Shown here: positions 1-7,986 of the stretch, one piece after another
Layout: every line of letters begins with the position of its first letter
Position numbering within the stretch: position 1 is the first letter of the stretch
NCBI GenBank assembly: GCA_900768995.1
Contig: CAAGEZ010000016.1
Span: forward strand, 1-47,168
Length of the DNA: 47,168 nucleotides
From: Oscillospiraceae bacterium
Lineage (GTDB): Bacteria; Bacillota; Clostridia; Oscillospirales; Ruminococcaceae
Direction: 5' to 3'
The notes under the pieces: generated by a model
Told to the model about the DNA's origin: nothing
Database searches by the model: none
The model's input: only the letters and a program-made list of their open reading frames with translations
Made by a program: the position numbers and the translations under genes

Positions 1-40
1 GACTTTCTCCTGTCGAATACAGACACAGGGCAGCATAGCA

Positions 41-70
41 AAAGCGACCAAAATCGCTTTTGGTCGCTTT
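41..70. terminator. Strong hairpin, probable terminator
   Basis: A 13-bp perfect inverted repeat (41-53 with 58-70) closes a 4-base loop. It lies just past the stop of the minus-strand gene ending at 146, so it most likely ends that transcript; AT-rich sequence on the plus side means it could work in both directions. Apart from this hairpin, bases 1-145 hold nothing I recognise. Confidence 0.7.
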
Positions 71-145
71 ATATAATTTTTCCTTGATAACTTTGTCTAA
101 CTTTTTGGGGGCAATGCATGAATTTCGGACGGCGGTTTTGTGTTA

Positions 146-1135
146 TCATATAAGAAGAAGCTGGTCTTCCTTTGCGATTCGCTTGATGCGGTAAATTTTG
201 CGCTTTTTATCCTTTTTGAACCTGTTCTTATCCTCTTCAATGGCAGTTCCGCCGAGAGATATTGCAGCCTGGGGAGCGGAGGACGATGCTGTCATACCTG
301 CGCCGCTGCTGATATTTTCGGCTGTTGCGGTTTCATCAGTGTCCTTGTAGGCAACAAGGGCGAAAATGGAGAAATGCTCGGTGTTGAAAGAGATAGTGTC
401 CTTATAAACTGTGCCGTCAAGAATGGCGATAGAGCCGTCATCTTCAAGGCGTATGACTTTAAGGTCAGCGTAATGATCCTGCATATCCTCGGGCACGGGC
501 AGGGTTATGTCTGCGGAATAGCCGTCGGAGAGCTGGAGAAGATATTTTCCATCGGTGGTGTAAACGGAAACGTCAACAGGCTGAATGTTCAGTCCCTCAA
601 CGGGGATCCCGTAGCTTTCAAAGGCTGTGATGACCTGCTCCAGATATTTGGGGGACTGTCTGAATTCGGCGGTGATGTTCTTTCTGAGGGTGCGGACGTT
701 CAGAGTGATATCATAATCCCTGTTATCCTCCGCAAGACCTGCCTTGGTTACTTTGTCGGCAATTTCCTCGGGAGTGGCTGCGGTTTTTTCCTTCAGGGGG
801 AGCTTTGTCCAAGGATGGGGAAGCTCCTTTGTCTCTTCCTGTTGAGGAACATCGGTCTCATCTGCGAAAACCGATACTGCTGAAAAGGGAACTGTCATAA
901 ATGCAAATGCTGCGGAGAGAAATACGGAAACTATTCTCTTTCCCAGAGGGCGGAAAGGCGCTGTTACGGCAGCTTTCAGCTTTTCGCCTGCTTCAAGTAT
1001 TTTCACACGTACAAATTCGGCGGAATATATTACCGATACAGCCGCAAGGCAGGGATATTTCGCCCAGCTGTGCTTCCGGGCAAATTCAACCGCCGCCTGA
1101 GCACACATATTTGCTTTATCCGATGAGATAGGCAT
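146..1135 (-). CDS. Membrane-anchored exported protein with shared C-terminal module
   Basis: A 329-residue protein of unknown function. I place the start at the ATG at 1135 (MPISSDK), which has an AAAGGA ribosome site about 12 bases upstream; a longer reading frame to 1249 lacks such a site and would run through the promoter. The N-terminus has about 65 mostly helical, basic residues, then one hydrophobic segment (about 67-91, ending SVFA-DE) that looks like a late signal peptide or signal anchor. Residues about 140-264 form a beta-rich module with a conserved LPVPED motif that aligns with the C-terminus of the 1359-residue protein at 8675-12754. Both proteins also end in a strongly basic tail containing K-[IV]-Y-R. 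I infer a cell-surface role; no enzyme motif is visible. Confidence 0.75.
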   Translation of the reverse strand: MPISSDKANMCAQAAVEFARKHSWAKYPCLAAVSVIYSAEFVRVKILEAGEKLKAAVTAPFRPLGKRIVSVFLSAAFAFMTVPFSAVSVFADETDVPQQEETKELPHPWTKLPLKEKTAATPEEIADKVTKAGLAEDNRDYDITLNVRTLRKNITAEFRQSPKYLEQVITAFESYGIPVEGLNIQPVDVSVYTTDGKYLLQLSDGYSADITLPVPEDMQDHYADLKVIRLEDDGSIAILDGTVYKDTISFNTEHFSIFALVAYKDTDETATAENISSGAGMTASSSAPQAAISLGGTAIEEDKNRFKKDKKRKIYRIKRIAKEDQLLLI

Positions 1136-1195
1136 ATTTCTGACAGATCCTTTCAAAAAGCTTTGTTCATCACATTTTTCACATATATATTTATA

Positions 1196-1224
1196 ATTAT
1201 ACCTGATTTCTGCCTGTTTGTCAA
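1196..1224 (-). promoter_or_regulatory. Sigma-A promoter of the 146-1135 gene
   Basis: On the minus strand, a perfect -35 TTGACA (1219-1224) and perfect -10 TATAAT (1196-1201) are separated by 17 bp. Transcription would start about 55 bases before the chosen ATG at 1135. Confidence 0.85.
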
Positions 1225-1235
1225 GGATTTTGAGA

Positions 1236-1268
1236 CATAAAAAGAGCACCTTTTTACGGGTGCTCTTT
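1236..1268 (-). terminator. Rho-independent terminator of the Ig-repeat surface gene
   Basis: A 10-bp stem (1241-1250 with 1259-1268) is followed on the minus strand by a run of Ts. It lies 37 bases past the stop of the gene that ends at 1305 and just before the promoter of the next gene. Confidence 0.85.
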
Positions 1269-1304
1269 AAAGTTATTTATCTGTCCGTTTTGCTGTTATC
1301 TTTC

Positions 1305-3338
1305 TCAGCTGTTTGCAAGAAGTCCTGCAAGGCCCTGATTTACCTTTGACTGATCCCAGTCCTTGGGAACCAGCATATAAACAACTCCGCCGTTGTACTG
1401 AGGAGTGAGGATCACATCATCGGAAGCCTTTACTGTGGGCTTTGTGGAATAGATGAAGTAGTATTCAAATACTCCTGTGTCCTTGTAGATAAGGTCATTT
1501 CTCTTGAGAACATCGTACTTTGCAGGGAGAAGCATATACTTTGTTGTAGCTTCCTTAGCGTTGTACCACATCCATACCTGATCGGTACTGTCAATTGAGG
1601 TAGGGTACTTGGTGTAGATGTTGTAGTAGCCTGATGAAGAGGAGCCGAGATCCTTATTTACATAGTCCTTGAAAAGGCTCTCGTCATAGCCAACAGGGAG
1701 AAGCATATATCTTGTAGTCTGCTTGCCGTCAACTATCTTTGTCCAGGACTGGATAACATCGAAGGAAAGCTGCTGCTTGGGCTTGGTGGTGTAAACAAGC
1801 CAGTAATCATATGTGCCCTTGAAAGCTGCGATAGCGTCATTTACTCTTGCCTCGTCATAGTTTGCGGGAACGAGGACATAATATGTCTTGGCAACGCCGC
1901 CTGTTGTTACAGGGAAGCTTACTACCTGATCGGTGGAAGCTTTTAATGTGGGAGTTGTTGCACTTACTGCATAGTAGCCGCCGAGAGCTGTTCCGGAATC
2001 TGCTGCGATGATGTTGTTGAGCTTATCCTCGGAGTAGCCCAAGGGGAGAAGAATATATCTTGTTACAGCCTGATAGTTTACTGTAGCTGTCCAGCTCTTT
2101 ACAACGTCTGTGGAAAGGAACTTCTTTGCTTCAGGGGACTTGTTGTAGACCTTCCAGTATTCAAATACGTTTGTGTATTCAGCAACTGCTGTGTTGTAGG
2201 AAGGAACATCATAGGAAGCCGGGAGAAGGATATATCTTGTAACTGCCTGCTTGTTTACGGTTGCTGCAAAGTTTGCAACGGTGTCGGTGGAAGCTGTCTT
2301 TGCGGGCTGTGACTCATAAACGGTGTAATACTCGTAAACCTTGCTGTCAGCCGCAACGGCGGAATTTACCTTTGCGATATCATAGCCTGCGGGAACGAGC
2401 ATATACTTTGTGACCATTGTCTTGTCATCGGTCCAGCGGAGAATGGTATCATTTCCTGCCTGCTTGGTAGGGATAGTTGTGGAAACGATGTAGTAGCCCG
2501 AGCCTGTAACGGTAACGTTTATCTGTCTCTTAACAGCTGTGTTGTCCTTGCGGGTAATTGTAAGAACGGTATTGCCTTCCTTAAGACCTGTGATGCCGAG
2601 AGTGCAGTAGCCGTCCTTCCAGGTGCCTTCGGTGAGCTTTGCAATAGTGTTGTCAGAGAATGAGTAGTCGAGCATACTGTTCTGGTCACTGTAAACAACT
2701 ACGGAAGCAAGTGTATCTACCTTTGTTGTTACGGAAGACTGGCTTGTGAGGAGAACTGCGTCATTGCCCTTGACTGTTACCTTGATAGTTGTGTAAACAT
2801 CGGGGTACTTGGTCATAGAGATCTTTACGGTAGTGGTACCTGAGCCTTTTGCGGTGAGCTTAAGACGGATATCGTCCTTTTTCCAGGGCTTTACCCAGGA
2901 AGTGGTAACGATGCTCTTGTCTCCCGAGGTGGCTTTGATGCCGTGGGAGCCCTTTGCTCTTACGGTAACGTACTGAACCTCGTCCTTGTCCATTTCAACG
3001 GACTTCTTGCTGAGGGAGAGCTTTCCGCCTACGACCTTAACATTGCAGGTGAGCGAAGTGCCGTTTACAGTAGCGGTGATGGTCGCTGTTCCTACGCTCT
3101 TGCCGACCACCTTTCCGCTGCTTGAAACGGTTGCAACGGTCTTGTCGGAAGATGACCAGGAAGCCTTTGAGCCATCGGTCACTTTAAGAGTGGAAGCATA
3201 GCCCTTTGTGATCGTAATGCTTGTAGCGTTGAGCCCCAGGGCGGAAGCCTGTGAGGGGAATACAGCAAATGTAAGTGCCAGCAGGACTGCCAGCATCAGA
3301 CTGACTGCTGCTTTTAAGTATTTTCTTGCTGCTGTCAT
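1305..3338 (-). CDS. Secreted Ig-like (BIG2) protein with seven ~57-residue repeats
   Basis: A 677-residue secreted protein. The start ATG has an ideal AGGAGG site 6-7 bases upstream. Residues 1-33 are a classical signal peptide ending ASA. Residues about 34-105 are a clear bacterial Ig-like domain of the BIG2 type (VATVSSSGKVVGKSVGTATI-like core); two more Ig-like modules follow (about 106-190 and 191-278). From residue 281 to the end come seven tandem repeats built on Y-Y-x-V-Y, a P, S-T-D-x-V, then T-[RK]-Y-[MI]-L-[LV]-P, x-Y-D and N-x-A. I do not recognise this repeat as a named family. No sortase motif, S-layer homology or transmembrane tail is present, so how it stays at the surface, if it does, is unclear. 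It is transcribed alone, from its own promoter to its own terminator. Confidence 0.85.
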   Translation of the reverse strand: MTAARKYLKAAVSLMLAVLLALTFAVFPSQASALGLNATSITITKGYASTLKVTDGSKASWSSSDKTVATVSSSGKVVGKSVGTATITATVNGTSLTCNVKVVGGKLSLSKKSVEMDKDEVQYVTVRAKGSHGIKATSGDKSIVTTSWVKPWKKDDIRLKLTAKGSGTTTVKISMTKYPDVYTTIKVTVKGNDAVLLTSQSSVTTKVDTLASVVVYSDQNSMLDYSFSDNTIAKLTEGTWKDGYCTLGITGLKEGNTVLTITRKDNTAVKRQINVTVTGSGYYIVSTTIPTKQAGNDTILRWTDDKTMVTKYMLVPAGYDIAKVNSAVAADSKVYEYYTVYESQPAKTASTDTVANFAATVNKQAVTRYILLPASYDVPSYNTAVAEYTNVFEYWKVYNKSPEAKKFLSTDVVKSWTATVNYQAVTRYILLPLGYSEDKLNNIIAADSGTALGGYYAVSATTPTLKASTDQVVSFPVTTGGVAKTYYVLVPANYDEARVNDAIAAFKGTYDYWLVYTTKPKQQLSFDVIQSWTKIVDGKQTTRYMLLPVGYDESLFKDYVNKDLGSSSSGYYNIYTKYPTSIDSTDQVWMWYNAKEATTKYMLLPAKYDVLKRNDLIYKDTGVFEYYFIYSTKPTVKASDDVILTPQYNGGVVYMLVPKDWDQSKVNQGLAGLLANS
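1308..2498 (-). repeat. Seven tandem protein repeats of about 54-62 residues
   Basis: Repeat boundaries in residues of the 677-residue protein are about 281-334, 335-391, 392-453, 454-510, 511-569, 570-623 and 624-677. Each has an aromatic opening (GYY, YEYY, FEYW, YDYW), a central STD or SFD motif and a [RK]YxLLP core. The DNA copies have diverged, so the duplications are old and kept by selection on the protein. Confidence 0.85.
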
Positions 3339-3401
3339 ATAGATCCTCCTTTTTGATTCTTAGCAATATTTTTTTTGTTGGAGCTTATCTCCTTATCATA
3401 A

Positions 3402-3430
3402 ATTTTAACATTTACAGACTGCAATGTCAA
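3402..3430 (-). promoter_or_regulatory. Sigma-A promoter of the Ig-repeat surface gene
   Basis: On the minus strand, -35 TTGACA (3425-3430) and -10 TAAAAT (3402-3407) have a 17-bp spacer. The -35 box lies only 10 bp from the -10 box of the divergent plus-strand promoter. Confidence 0.8.
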
Positions 3431-3439
3431 TAAAAAATG

Positions 3440-3448
3440 TGCTATAAT
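3440..3448 (+). promoter_or_regulatory. Extended -10 promoter of the DUF3783-PHP operon
   Basis: The extended -10 TGC-TATAAT has no good -35 partner. It is followed at 3473-3498 by three GTTAC-containing direct repeats (starts 3473, 3484, 3493) just downstream of the expected start of transcription, which could be a regulator site. Function is inferred. Confidence 0.55.
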
Positions 3449-3541
3449 ACAGTAACAAACAGGCTACAAATAGTTACACATCGGTTACATCGGTTACGAA
3501 GCGGAAGTGACGGAAAATAAAGGAAAAAGCGAGGTATGACT

Positions 3542-3943
3542 ATGAAGTCAAGGGTAATGAACACACCTAAACAGCAGCTCCTTATATATGGTTTTGACAA
3601 TGAGACAACGGATAAATTCAAGGCTGTGGCAGAGCGTATGAAAACGGAGCTTTCCGTCCTCCCGCCCGAAAGTTCGGCGGAGCAGGTGGGATATCTTGCA
3701 GGCTTTGCGGGATTTTCGGCAAAGGCTGACAAAACCGCTTCCGACCCGAGACAGTGCGTGATATTTTCCTGTATGGACGGAAAAAAGCTGAGCAGGACCG
3801 TTGATGATATGCGTGCAAACGGTCTTGGGGGCATACCTCTTAAAGCGGCTGTGACCTCTGTCAATCAGAAAATGACCCTTTCCGAGCTTATGGACGAGCT
3901 TGAAAAGGAGCACCGCATTATGCACAAGGGAGAGGATAAATAA
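3542..3943 (+). CDS. DUF3783 protein
   Basis: A 133-residue cytosolic protein. I chose the second ATG (3542) because the GAGG site is 7 bases upstream of it but only 1 base from the ATG at 3536. The C-terminal half, with the IPLKAAVTSVNQ core followed by a Leu-rich MTLSELMDELEKEH helix, is the DUF3783 signature; the function of that family is unknown. The middle contains two Cys (QCVIFSCMDG). Its stop overlaps the start of the PHP gene (TAATG), so the two are translationally coupled and probably act together. Confidence 0.8.
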   Translation: MKSRVMNTPKQQLLIYGFDNETTDKFKAVAERMKTELSVLPPESSAEQVGYLAGFAGFSAKADKTASDPRQCVIFSCMDGKKLSRTVDDMRANGLGGIPLKAAVTSVNQKMTLSELMDELEKEHRIMHKGEDK

Positions 3944-4626
3944 TGTACAGGTACGAAACTCATATGCACACAATGGAGGCAAGCGCCTGTGCACATTCCT
4001 CCGCTGCGGATATGGCTGACAAGTACAAGGAAGAGGGCTATGACGGCATATTCATCACCGACCACTTTTTCAACGGCAACAGCGCAGTTCCCCGTGACCT
4101 GCCTTGGGACGAGAGGATAGAGCTATACTGCGCAGGCTATGAGAATGCACTGAAGCGTGGAAAAGAGATAGGACTTGACGTTTTTTTCGGCATTGAATAC
4201 GGCAACGGCGGCTCGGATTTTCTTATCTACGGTCTTGACAAGCAGTGGCTTCTTGACCATGACTATATCCTTGATATGGGGCTGACGCAGTTTCTGGAGC
4301 TTGCCCGTTCCGAGGGTGCATTTGCGGTTCAGGCGCACCCGTTCAGGGATTATCCGTATATCAGGTCAACTGTCCATTGCCCTCATTTTGTTGATGCCAT
4401 AGAGATAATAAATGCCTCTCACCCCCTTGACACCCCATTCAATGACCGTGCTGCGGAGTTTGCACGGTGGTATGACCTGCCGGTAACGGCGGGCTCTGAC
4501 GCTCACAACACCACCGACAGGTGGTACGGCGGGGGAGTGGTGAGCGAAACACCTTTTAAGTCATACAAGGATTATGCGGAAGCGGTAAGGAGCGGAAAGC
4601 TTACGCTTCTGAACAGGGTCAGATAA
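3943..4626 (+). CDS. PHP-domain metal-dependent phosphoesterase
   Basis: A 227-residue protein of the PHP (polymerase and histidinol phosphatase) superfamily, which hydrolyses phosphoesters with a metal cluster. Visible metal ligands are HMH near the N-terminus, ITDH about residue 38, GIEYG, QAHPFR and the C-terminal GSDAH. The length fits a stand-alone PHP enzyme rather than a DNA polymerase module. The start overlaps the stop of the DUF3783 gene by one base. The substrate cannot be read from sequence; candidates are histidinol phosphate or small nucleotides. Confidence 0.85.
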   Translation: MYRYETHMHTMEASACAHSSAADMADKYKEEGYDGIFITDHFFNGNSAVPRDLPWDERIELYCAGYENALKRGKEIGLDVFFGIEYGNGGSDFLIYGLDKQWLLDHDYILDMGLTQFLELARSEGAFAVQAHPFRDYPYIRSTVHCPHFVDAIEIINASHPLDTPFNDRAAEFARWYDLPVTAGSDAHNTTDRWYGGGVVSETPFKSYKDYAEAVRSGKLTLLNRVR

Positions 4627-4627
4627 T

Positions 4628-4666
4628 AAAAACGGTGCTCTCTGAAATTTCAGGGAGCACCGTTTT
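4628..4666. terminator. Bidirectional terminator between convergent genes
   Basis: A nearly perfect palindrome, with a 12-bp AAAACGGTGCTC arm and its complement around an inner CTGAAATTTCAG. It lies between the PHP gene (plus) and sufB (minus), with A/T runs on both sides, so it can serve both. Confidence 0.85.
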
Positions 4667-4672
4667 GCTGTA

Positions 4673-5593
4673 TCACTTCAAAAATCCGTCGATTATCTTT
4701 CTCTCAGCCTCTTCCTCGGTAAGTCCGAGAGTACGGAGCTTGATTATCTGCTCGCCTGCGATCTTGCCGATAGCCGCTTCGTGGATAAGTGAAGCGTCAA
4801 GGCTTGCGGCGTTCAGTGCGGGAGCTGCGTTCACTCTTCCACTGTCCGCAAGTATGGCATCACACTCGGAATGACCTGTGCAGCGGCAGTTGCCGTTTAT
4901 GACAGATTTATACTCCTGGAAGGAATGTCCCTTTGCAACGGAGCGGGAAACGAGGTCAACGCCGCTGTCGTCGCCGTCAAGAGATACATTGAAAACGGAC
5001 TTGGCGGTCTCGTTGTTGTCGGTGAGGAGACGTTCTCTTATCACAAGCTTTGCGCCTGCACCGAGACGGGCTGTGGTGGAACGGCTTGTGCTTGTAACGC
5101 CGCCTATCTGCATGGTGTCCATTTCCATATAGGAATTTTCGCCCATTGTTACGTCGGTAACCGGGTCGATACGCTTGGGACCGGTGCCCTTGCCTGTGGC
5201 GATGTGCTTTTCCTTATAAAGCACCTTGGCGTTCTTGCCGATAAAGAAGCGGTGGATACCGTTATGTCTCGATTCCTCGTCATTATCGCTGTGAACGCCG
5301 CACCCTGCCACGATTATGACATCGGCACCGTCCTCAACGATGAAGTCGTTGTAAACAAGATCATCAACGCCGCCCTTGGTGATGCAGGCGGGGATATAAA
5401 CGGTCTCTTTCTGAGCCTTTGCGCTTATTTTTATGTTGATGCCGGGGTTATCTGTCTTAGGTTCGATCTTGATATTTTCCGAGGACTGCCTGCCTGCGCA
5501 GCCGCTGTCCTCTCGTATGTTGTATGCACCCTTGAAGCTTTTGCCGTCCCAGTCGGATACTATTTTAAGGAGCTGTCCTGTTATATCATTCAT
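4673..5593 (-). CDS. sufB: SufB/SufD-family scaffold of a minimal Suf system
   Basis: A 306-residue SufBD-family protein, the scaffold on which Fe-S clusters are assembled. It is shorter than SufB or SufD of the full pathway (over 400 residues) and keeps the core: an IRE-x-x-GCAGR N-terminal motif, VYNDF, an AGCGVHSD Cys-His motif, GPKRIDP, CTGHSECDAIL near residue 235 and a helical C-terminus with HEAAIGKIAGEQ. Cys, His and Glu in these motifs are plausible cluster ligands. It starts 3 bases after the sufC stop. No sufS, sufU, sufD or iscU is in the window, so this matches the two-gene SufCB-like (SMS) arrangement of archaea and strict anaerobes. It could be called SufD instead; the family is certain, the letter less so. 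Confidence 0.85.
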   Translation of the reverse strand: MNDITGQLLKIVSDWDGKSFKGAYNIREDSGCAGRQSSENIKIEPKTDNPGINIKISAKAQKETVYIPACITKGGVDDLVYNDFIVEDGADVIIVAGCGVHSDNDEESRHNGIHRFFIGKNAKVLYKEKHIATGKGTGPKRIDPVTDVTMGENSYMEMDTMQIGGVTSTSRSTTARLGAGAKLVIRERLLTDNNETAKSVFNVSLDGDDSGVDLVSRSVAKGHSFQEYKSVINGNCRCTGHSECDAILADSGRVNAAPALNAASLDASLIHEAAIGKIAGEQIIKLRTLGLTEEEAERKIIDGFLK

Positions 5594-5596
5594 AGC

Positions 5597-6331
5597 TTAA
5601 CATTCCTCTTTTCTTGTTCTGCCCAAAGGACATTTAGATGATTTTTCGCCTGTGAGGAGCTGTGGGAGAATGTCCTCACGATTGCCCTGAGCCGAAACCT
5701 TTCCGTCGGCGATAACGACGATATGGTCGGCTATCTCCATAATTCTCTCCTGATGGGAAATTACAAGCAGAGAACGGCTGCCCTCGCTCTTTAAGCGCTC
5801 AAAAGCGGTGATAAGGCTTGAAAAGCTCCACAGGTCGATGCCTGCCTCAGGCTCGTCGAACACTATCATCTCGGCATTTTTTCTTGCAAGCACGGTGGCG
5901 ATCTCGATACGCTTGCTCTCGCCGCCCGACAGGCTCGAATCAGCCTCTCTGTCCATATATTCACGGGCGCAGAGACCGACTTCACCGAGGAGCGAGCATA
6001 TTTTTTCCTCACTGAGCTTTTCCTCTGCGGAAAGCTCCAAAAGGTCTCTTACGGTAAGACCCTTGAACCTTACAGGCTGCTGAAATGCATATGCAACGCC
6101 CATTTTGGCTCTTTCGGTAATGTCCTTTTCGGTGATATCGATGCCGTTTAACATAATTTTTCCCTGAGAGGGCTCATAAAGTCCCGCAATTACCTTAGCG
6201 AGGGAGGTCTTTCCGCCGCCGTTGGGTCCTGTAATAACCGTAAGCATTCCGTCGGGCACGGTGAGGTCAACTCCTTTGAGGATCTCTTCGCCCTCGGGAA
6301 GCCGCCAGTGTATATCTTTAAGCTCCAGCAT
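5597..6331 (-). CDS. sufC: SufC Fe-S assembly ATPase
   Basis: A 244-residue ABC ATPase that powers Fe-S cluster assembly on the SufB-like scaffold encoded 3 bases downstream. Walker A is GPNGGGKTS, the signature LSGGESKRIE has the Suf-type SKR, and Walker B is VFDEPEAGIDLW, all typical of SufC. The ATG at 6331 is preferred over 6349 because AAAGGA then lies 9 bases upstream. It is a cytosolic ATPase with no transmembrane partner. It is first in a two-gene operon read from the promoter at 6386-6414. Confidence 0.9.
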   Translation of the reverse strand: MLELKDIHWRLPEGEEILKGVDLTVPDGMLTVITGPNGGGKTSLAKVIAGLYEPSQGKIMLNGIDITEKDITERAKMGVAYAFQQPVRFKGLTVRDLLELSAEEKLSEEKICSLLGEVGLCAREYMDREADSSLSGGESKRIEIATVLARKNAEMIVFDEPEAGIDLWSFSSLITAFERLKSEGSRSLLVISHQERIMEIADHIVVIADGKVSAQGNREDILPQLLTGEKSSKCPLGRTRKEEC

Positions 6332-6385
6332 TATTTTTCGTCCTTTCATCTAAAAGCATATATAAAAAAAGTATTTCCTGTTATA

Positions 6386-6414
6386 ATTATACTATGCAGA
6401 TATATTTTTGTCAA
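6386..6414 (-). promoter_or_regulatory. Sigma-A promoter of sufCB
   Basis: A perfect TTGACA (6409-6414) and perfect TATAAT (6386-6391) on the minus strand, 17-bp spacer. No clear dyad for an IscR/SufR-type regulator is visible around it. Confidence 0.85.
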
Positions 6415-6504
6415 TATGAGGAGTATGAAAATAATATTAACCGCATTACATAAATATTTTCTGAAAAAACTTTGCGAATATCTATTCCATTCCGAGGAAA
6501 AATG

Positions 6505-6513
6505 TGATATAAT
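6505..6513 (+). promoter_or_regulatory. Extended -10 promoter of the flippase gene
   Basis: TGA-TATAAT extended -10 with a weak -35, about 45 bases before the flippase start. It is divergent from the sufC promoter. Confidence 0.55.
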
Positions 6514-6558
6514 TACATTAATTATAGATACATCACTCAGTAAGGAATGGTCACGACA

Positions 6559-7986
6559 ATGAATAAATACAAAAAGCTGATGGGCAATACCATTATTTTC
6601 GGCATTGGAAGCTTCGGAGCGAAATTCCTGGGCTTCTTTATGACGATGCTCTACACCCGCTGTATGACTGAGGCGGAATATTCCACGGCAGACCTTATCT
6701 ACAACACCGTGAATGTTCTCGTTCCCCTTGTCACATTCAGTATGGCGGACGCTGTTATCCGCTTCGGAATGGACGGCGGCTATGACCCGAGAAAGGTATA
6801 TACGGGTGCAAATGTGAGCGTTCTTCTGGGTATGACTGTATTTATGCTGTTCACGCCCCTGCTTAAACTCAATTCCACTATCGGCAGCTATGTTTTCCTG
6901 CTCTACATCTACTGCTACTTCTCCTGCTTCAGACAGATGGCTTCGCAGTTTGTCCGTGCAAGGGGATATGTGAAGCTTTTTGCTGTGGACGGCATACTTA
7001 CCGTGCTGGTGCAGGTCATAAGCAACCTTATCCTTATCGGAGCCTGCAAGCTTGGGGTCACGGGATATGTCGTTTCCTTTGTGGTGTCCGATGTGTGCTC
7101 CCTGCTCTTCCTTACTGCGGTTGCGGGGCTTTACAAATATGTTGACGTGTTCTATATCGACAAAAAGGTAATCGGGGAGATGCTCCGCTTTTCCGCTCCT
7201 CTTATCCCCACCTATATTCTCTGGTGGGTGACCTCCGCATCTGACAGATGGTTCGTTGTAAATATGGTGGGTGCTACCGAAAACGGCATTTACTCCATTG
7301 CCTACAAGCTCCCCACACTGCTTATGCTTGTGACCACGATGTTCTATCAGGCGTGGCAGATGTCCTCTATCGAGGAACGAAACAGCAGGGGACTGGGAAA
7401 ATTTTATGAAACTGTTTTCGGTGCATATTCCTCCCTGCTGTACATCGCTGCGGCGGGACTTATAATGCTCTGCAAGCCCCTAACCCTTATCCTTACGGGC
7501 AACTCCGACACAAGCCGATTCAGCGAGGCTCAGACATTCACACCTATCCTCATTATCGCAATGATATTCCAGTGCTTCTGCCAGTTCCTTTCATCGGTAT
7601 ATACCACTAAAAAGCGTTCGGTAAATTCCTGCGCCACTGCATTTGTGGCGGCTGTGGTGAATTTGATCCTTAATTTCCTGCTCATTCCCCAGTACGGTGT
7701 GTGGGGAGCGGCTATCGCAACGGCGGCGGCATATTTTGCCTGCTTTGCGGTGAGACTTTTCGATGCAAGAAAATACATCTTCTTCCGTGTTGATTACTTC
7801 CGTTTCCTCGTAAACACCGTCATAATCCTGTTTATGTGCGTCATAACCGCAAAGCACCCTGATGTTTACTGGGTTGGACTTATCCTCGGCTTCATCGTGT
7901 GTCTTGTGTATAATTTTGATGCGGTCGTCAAGACACTCCGCAAGCTTCTTTCAAGGAGCAGCAAAAAAGAAAATGCAGCTGAGTAA
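6559..7986 (+). CDS. Polysaccharide flippase (MOP/Wzx-like)
   Basis: A 475-residue integral membrane protein of the MOP superfamily (Wzx, MurJ, MATE relatives), which flips lipid-linked sugars across the membrane for cell-wall or capsule polysaccharide. It has about 12-14 hydrophobic segments from residue 10 to 460. The N-terminal NTIIFGIGSFGAKFLGF segment and the conserved Asp-Arg in SASDRWFV are typical of polysaccharide biosynthesis proteins. The ATG at 6559 is preferred because AAGGA directly abuts the ATG at 6547, which leaves no spacer. It overlaps the ABC ATPase gene by 14 bases. No glycosyltransferase cluster adjoins it, so the cargo is unknown; MurJ itself is less likely given the sequence pattern. 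Confidence 0.85.
   Translation: MNKYKKLMGNTIIFGIGSFGAKFLGFFMTMLYTRCMTEAEYSTADLIYNTVNVLVPLVTFSMADAVIRFGMDGGYDPRKVYTGANVSVLLGMTVFMLFTPLLKLNSTIGSYVFLLYIYCYFSCFRQMASQFVRARGYVKLFAVDGILTVLVQVISNLILIGACKLGVTGYVVSFVVSDVCSLLFLTAVAGLYKYVDVFYIDKKVIGEMLRFSAPLIPTYILWWVTSASDRWFVVNMVGATENGIYSIAYKLPTLLMLVTTMFYQAWQMSSIEERNSRGLGKFYETVFGAYSSLLYIAAAGLIMLCKPLTLILTGNSDTSRFSEAQTFTPILIIAMIFQCFCQFLSSVYTTKKRSVNSCATAFVAAVVNLILNFLLIPQYGVWGAAIATAAAYFACFAVRLFDARKYIFFRVDYFRFLVNTVIILFMCVITAKHPDVYWVGLILGFIVCLVYNFDAVVKTLRKLLSRSSKKENAAE

Noticed and set aside
4871..5641. A 256-residue plus-strand frame rich in Cys and Val
   Set aside because: Antisense of sufB; the Cys-rich look comes from the codon pattern of the real gene.
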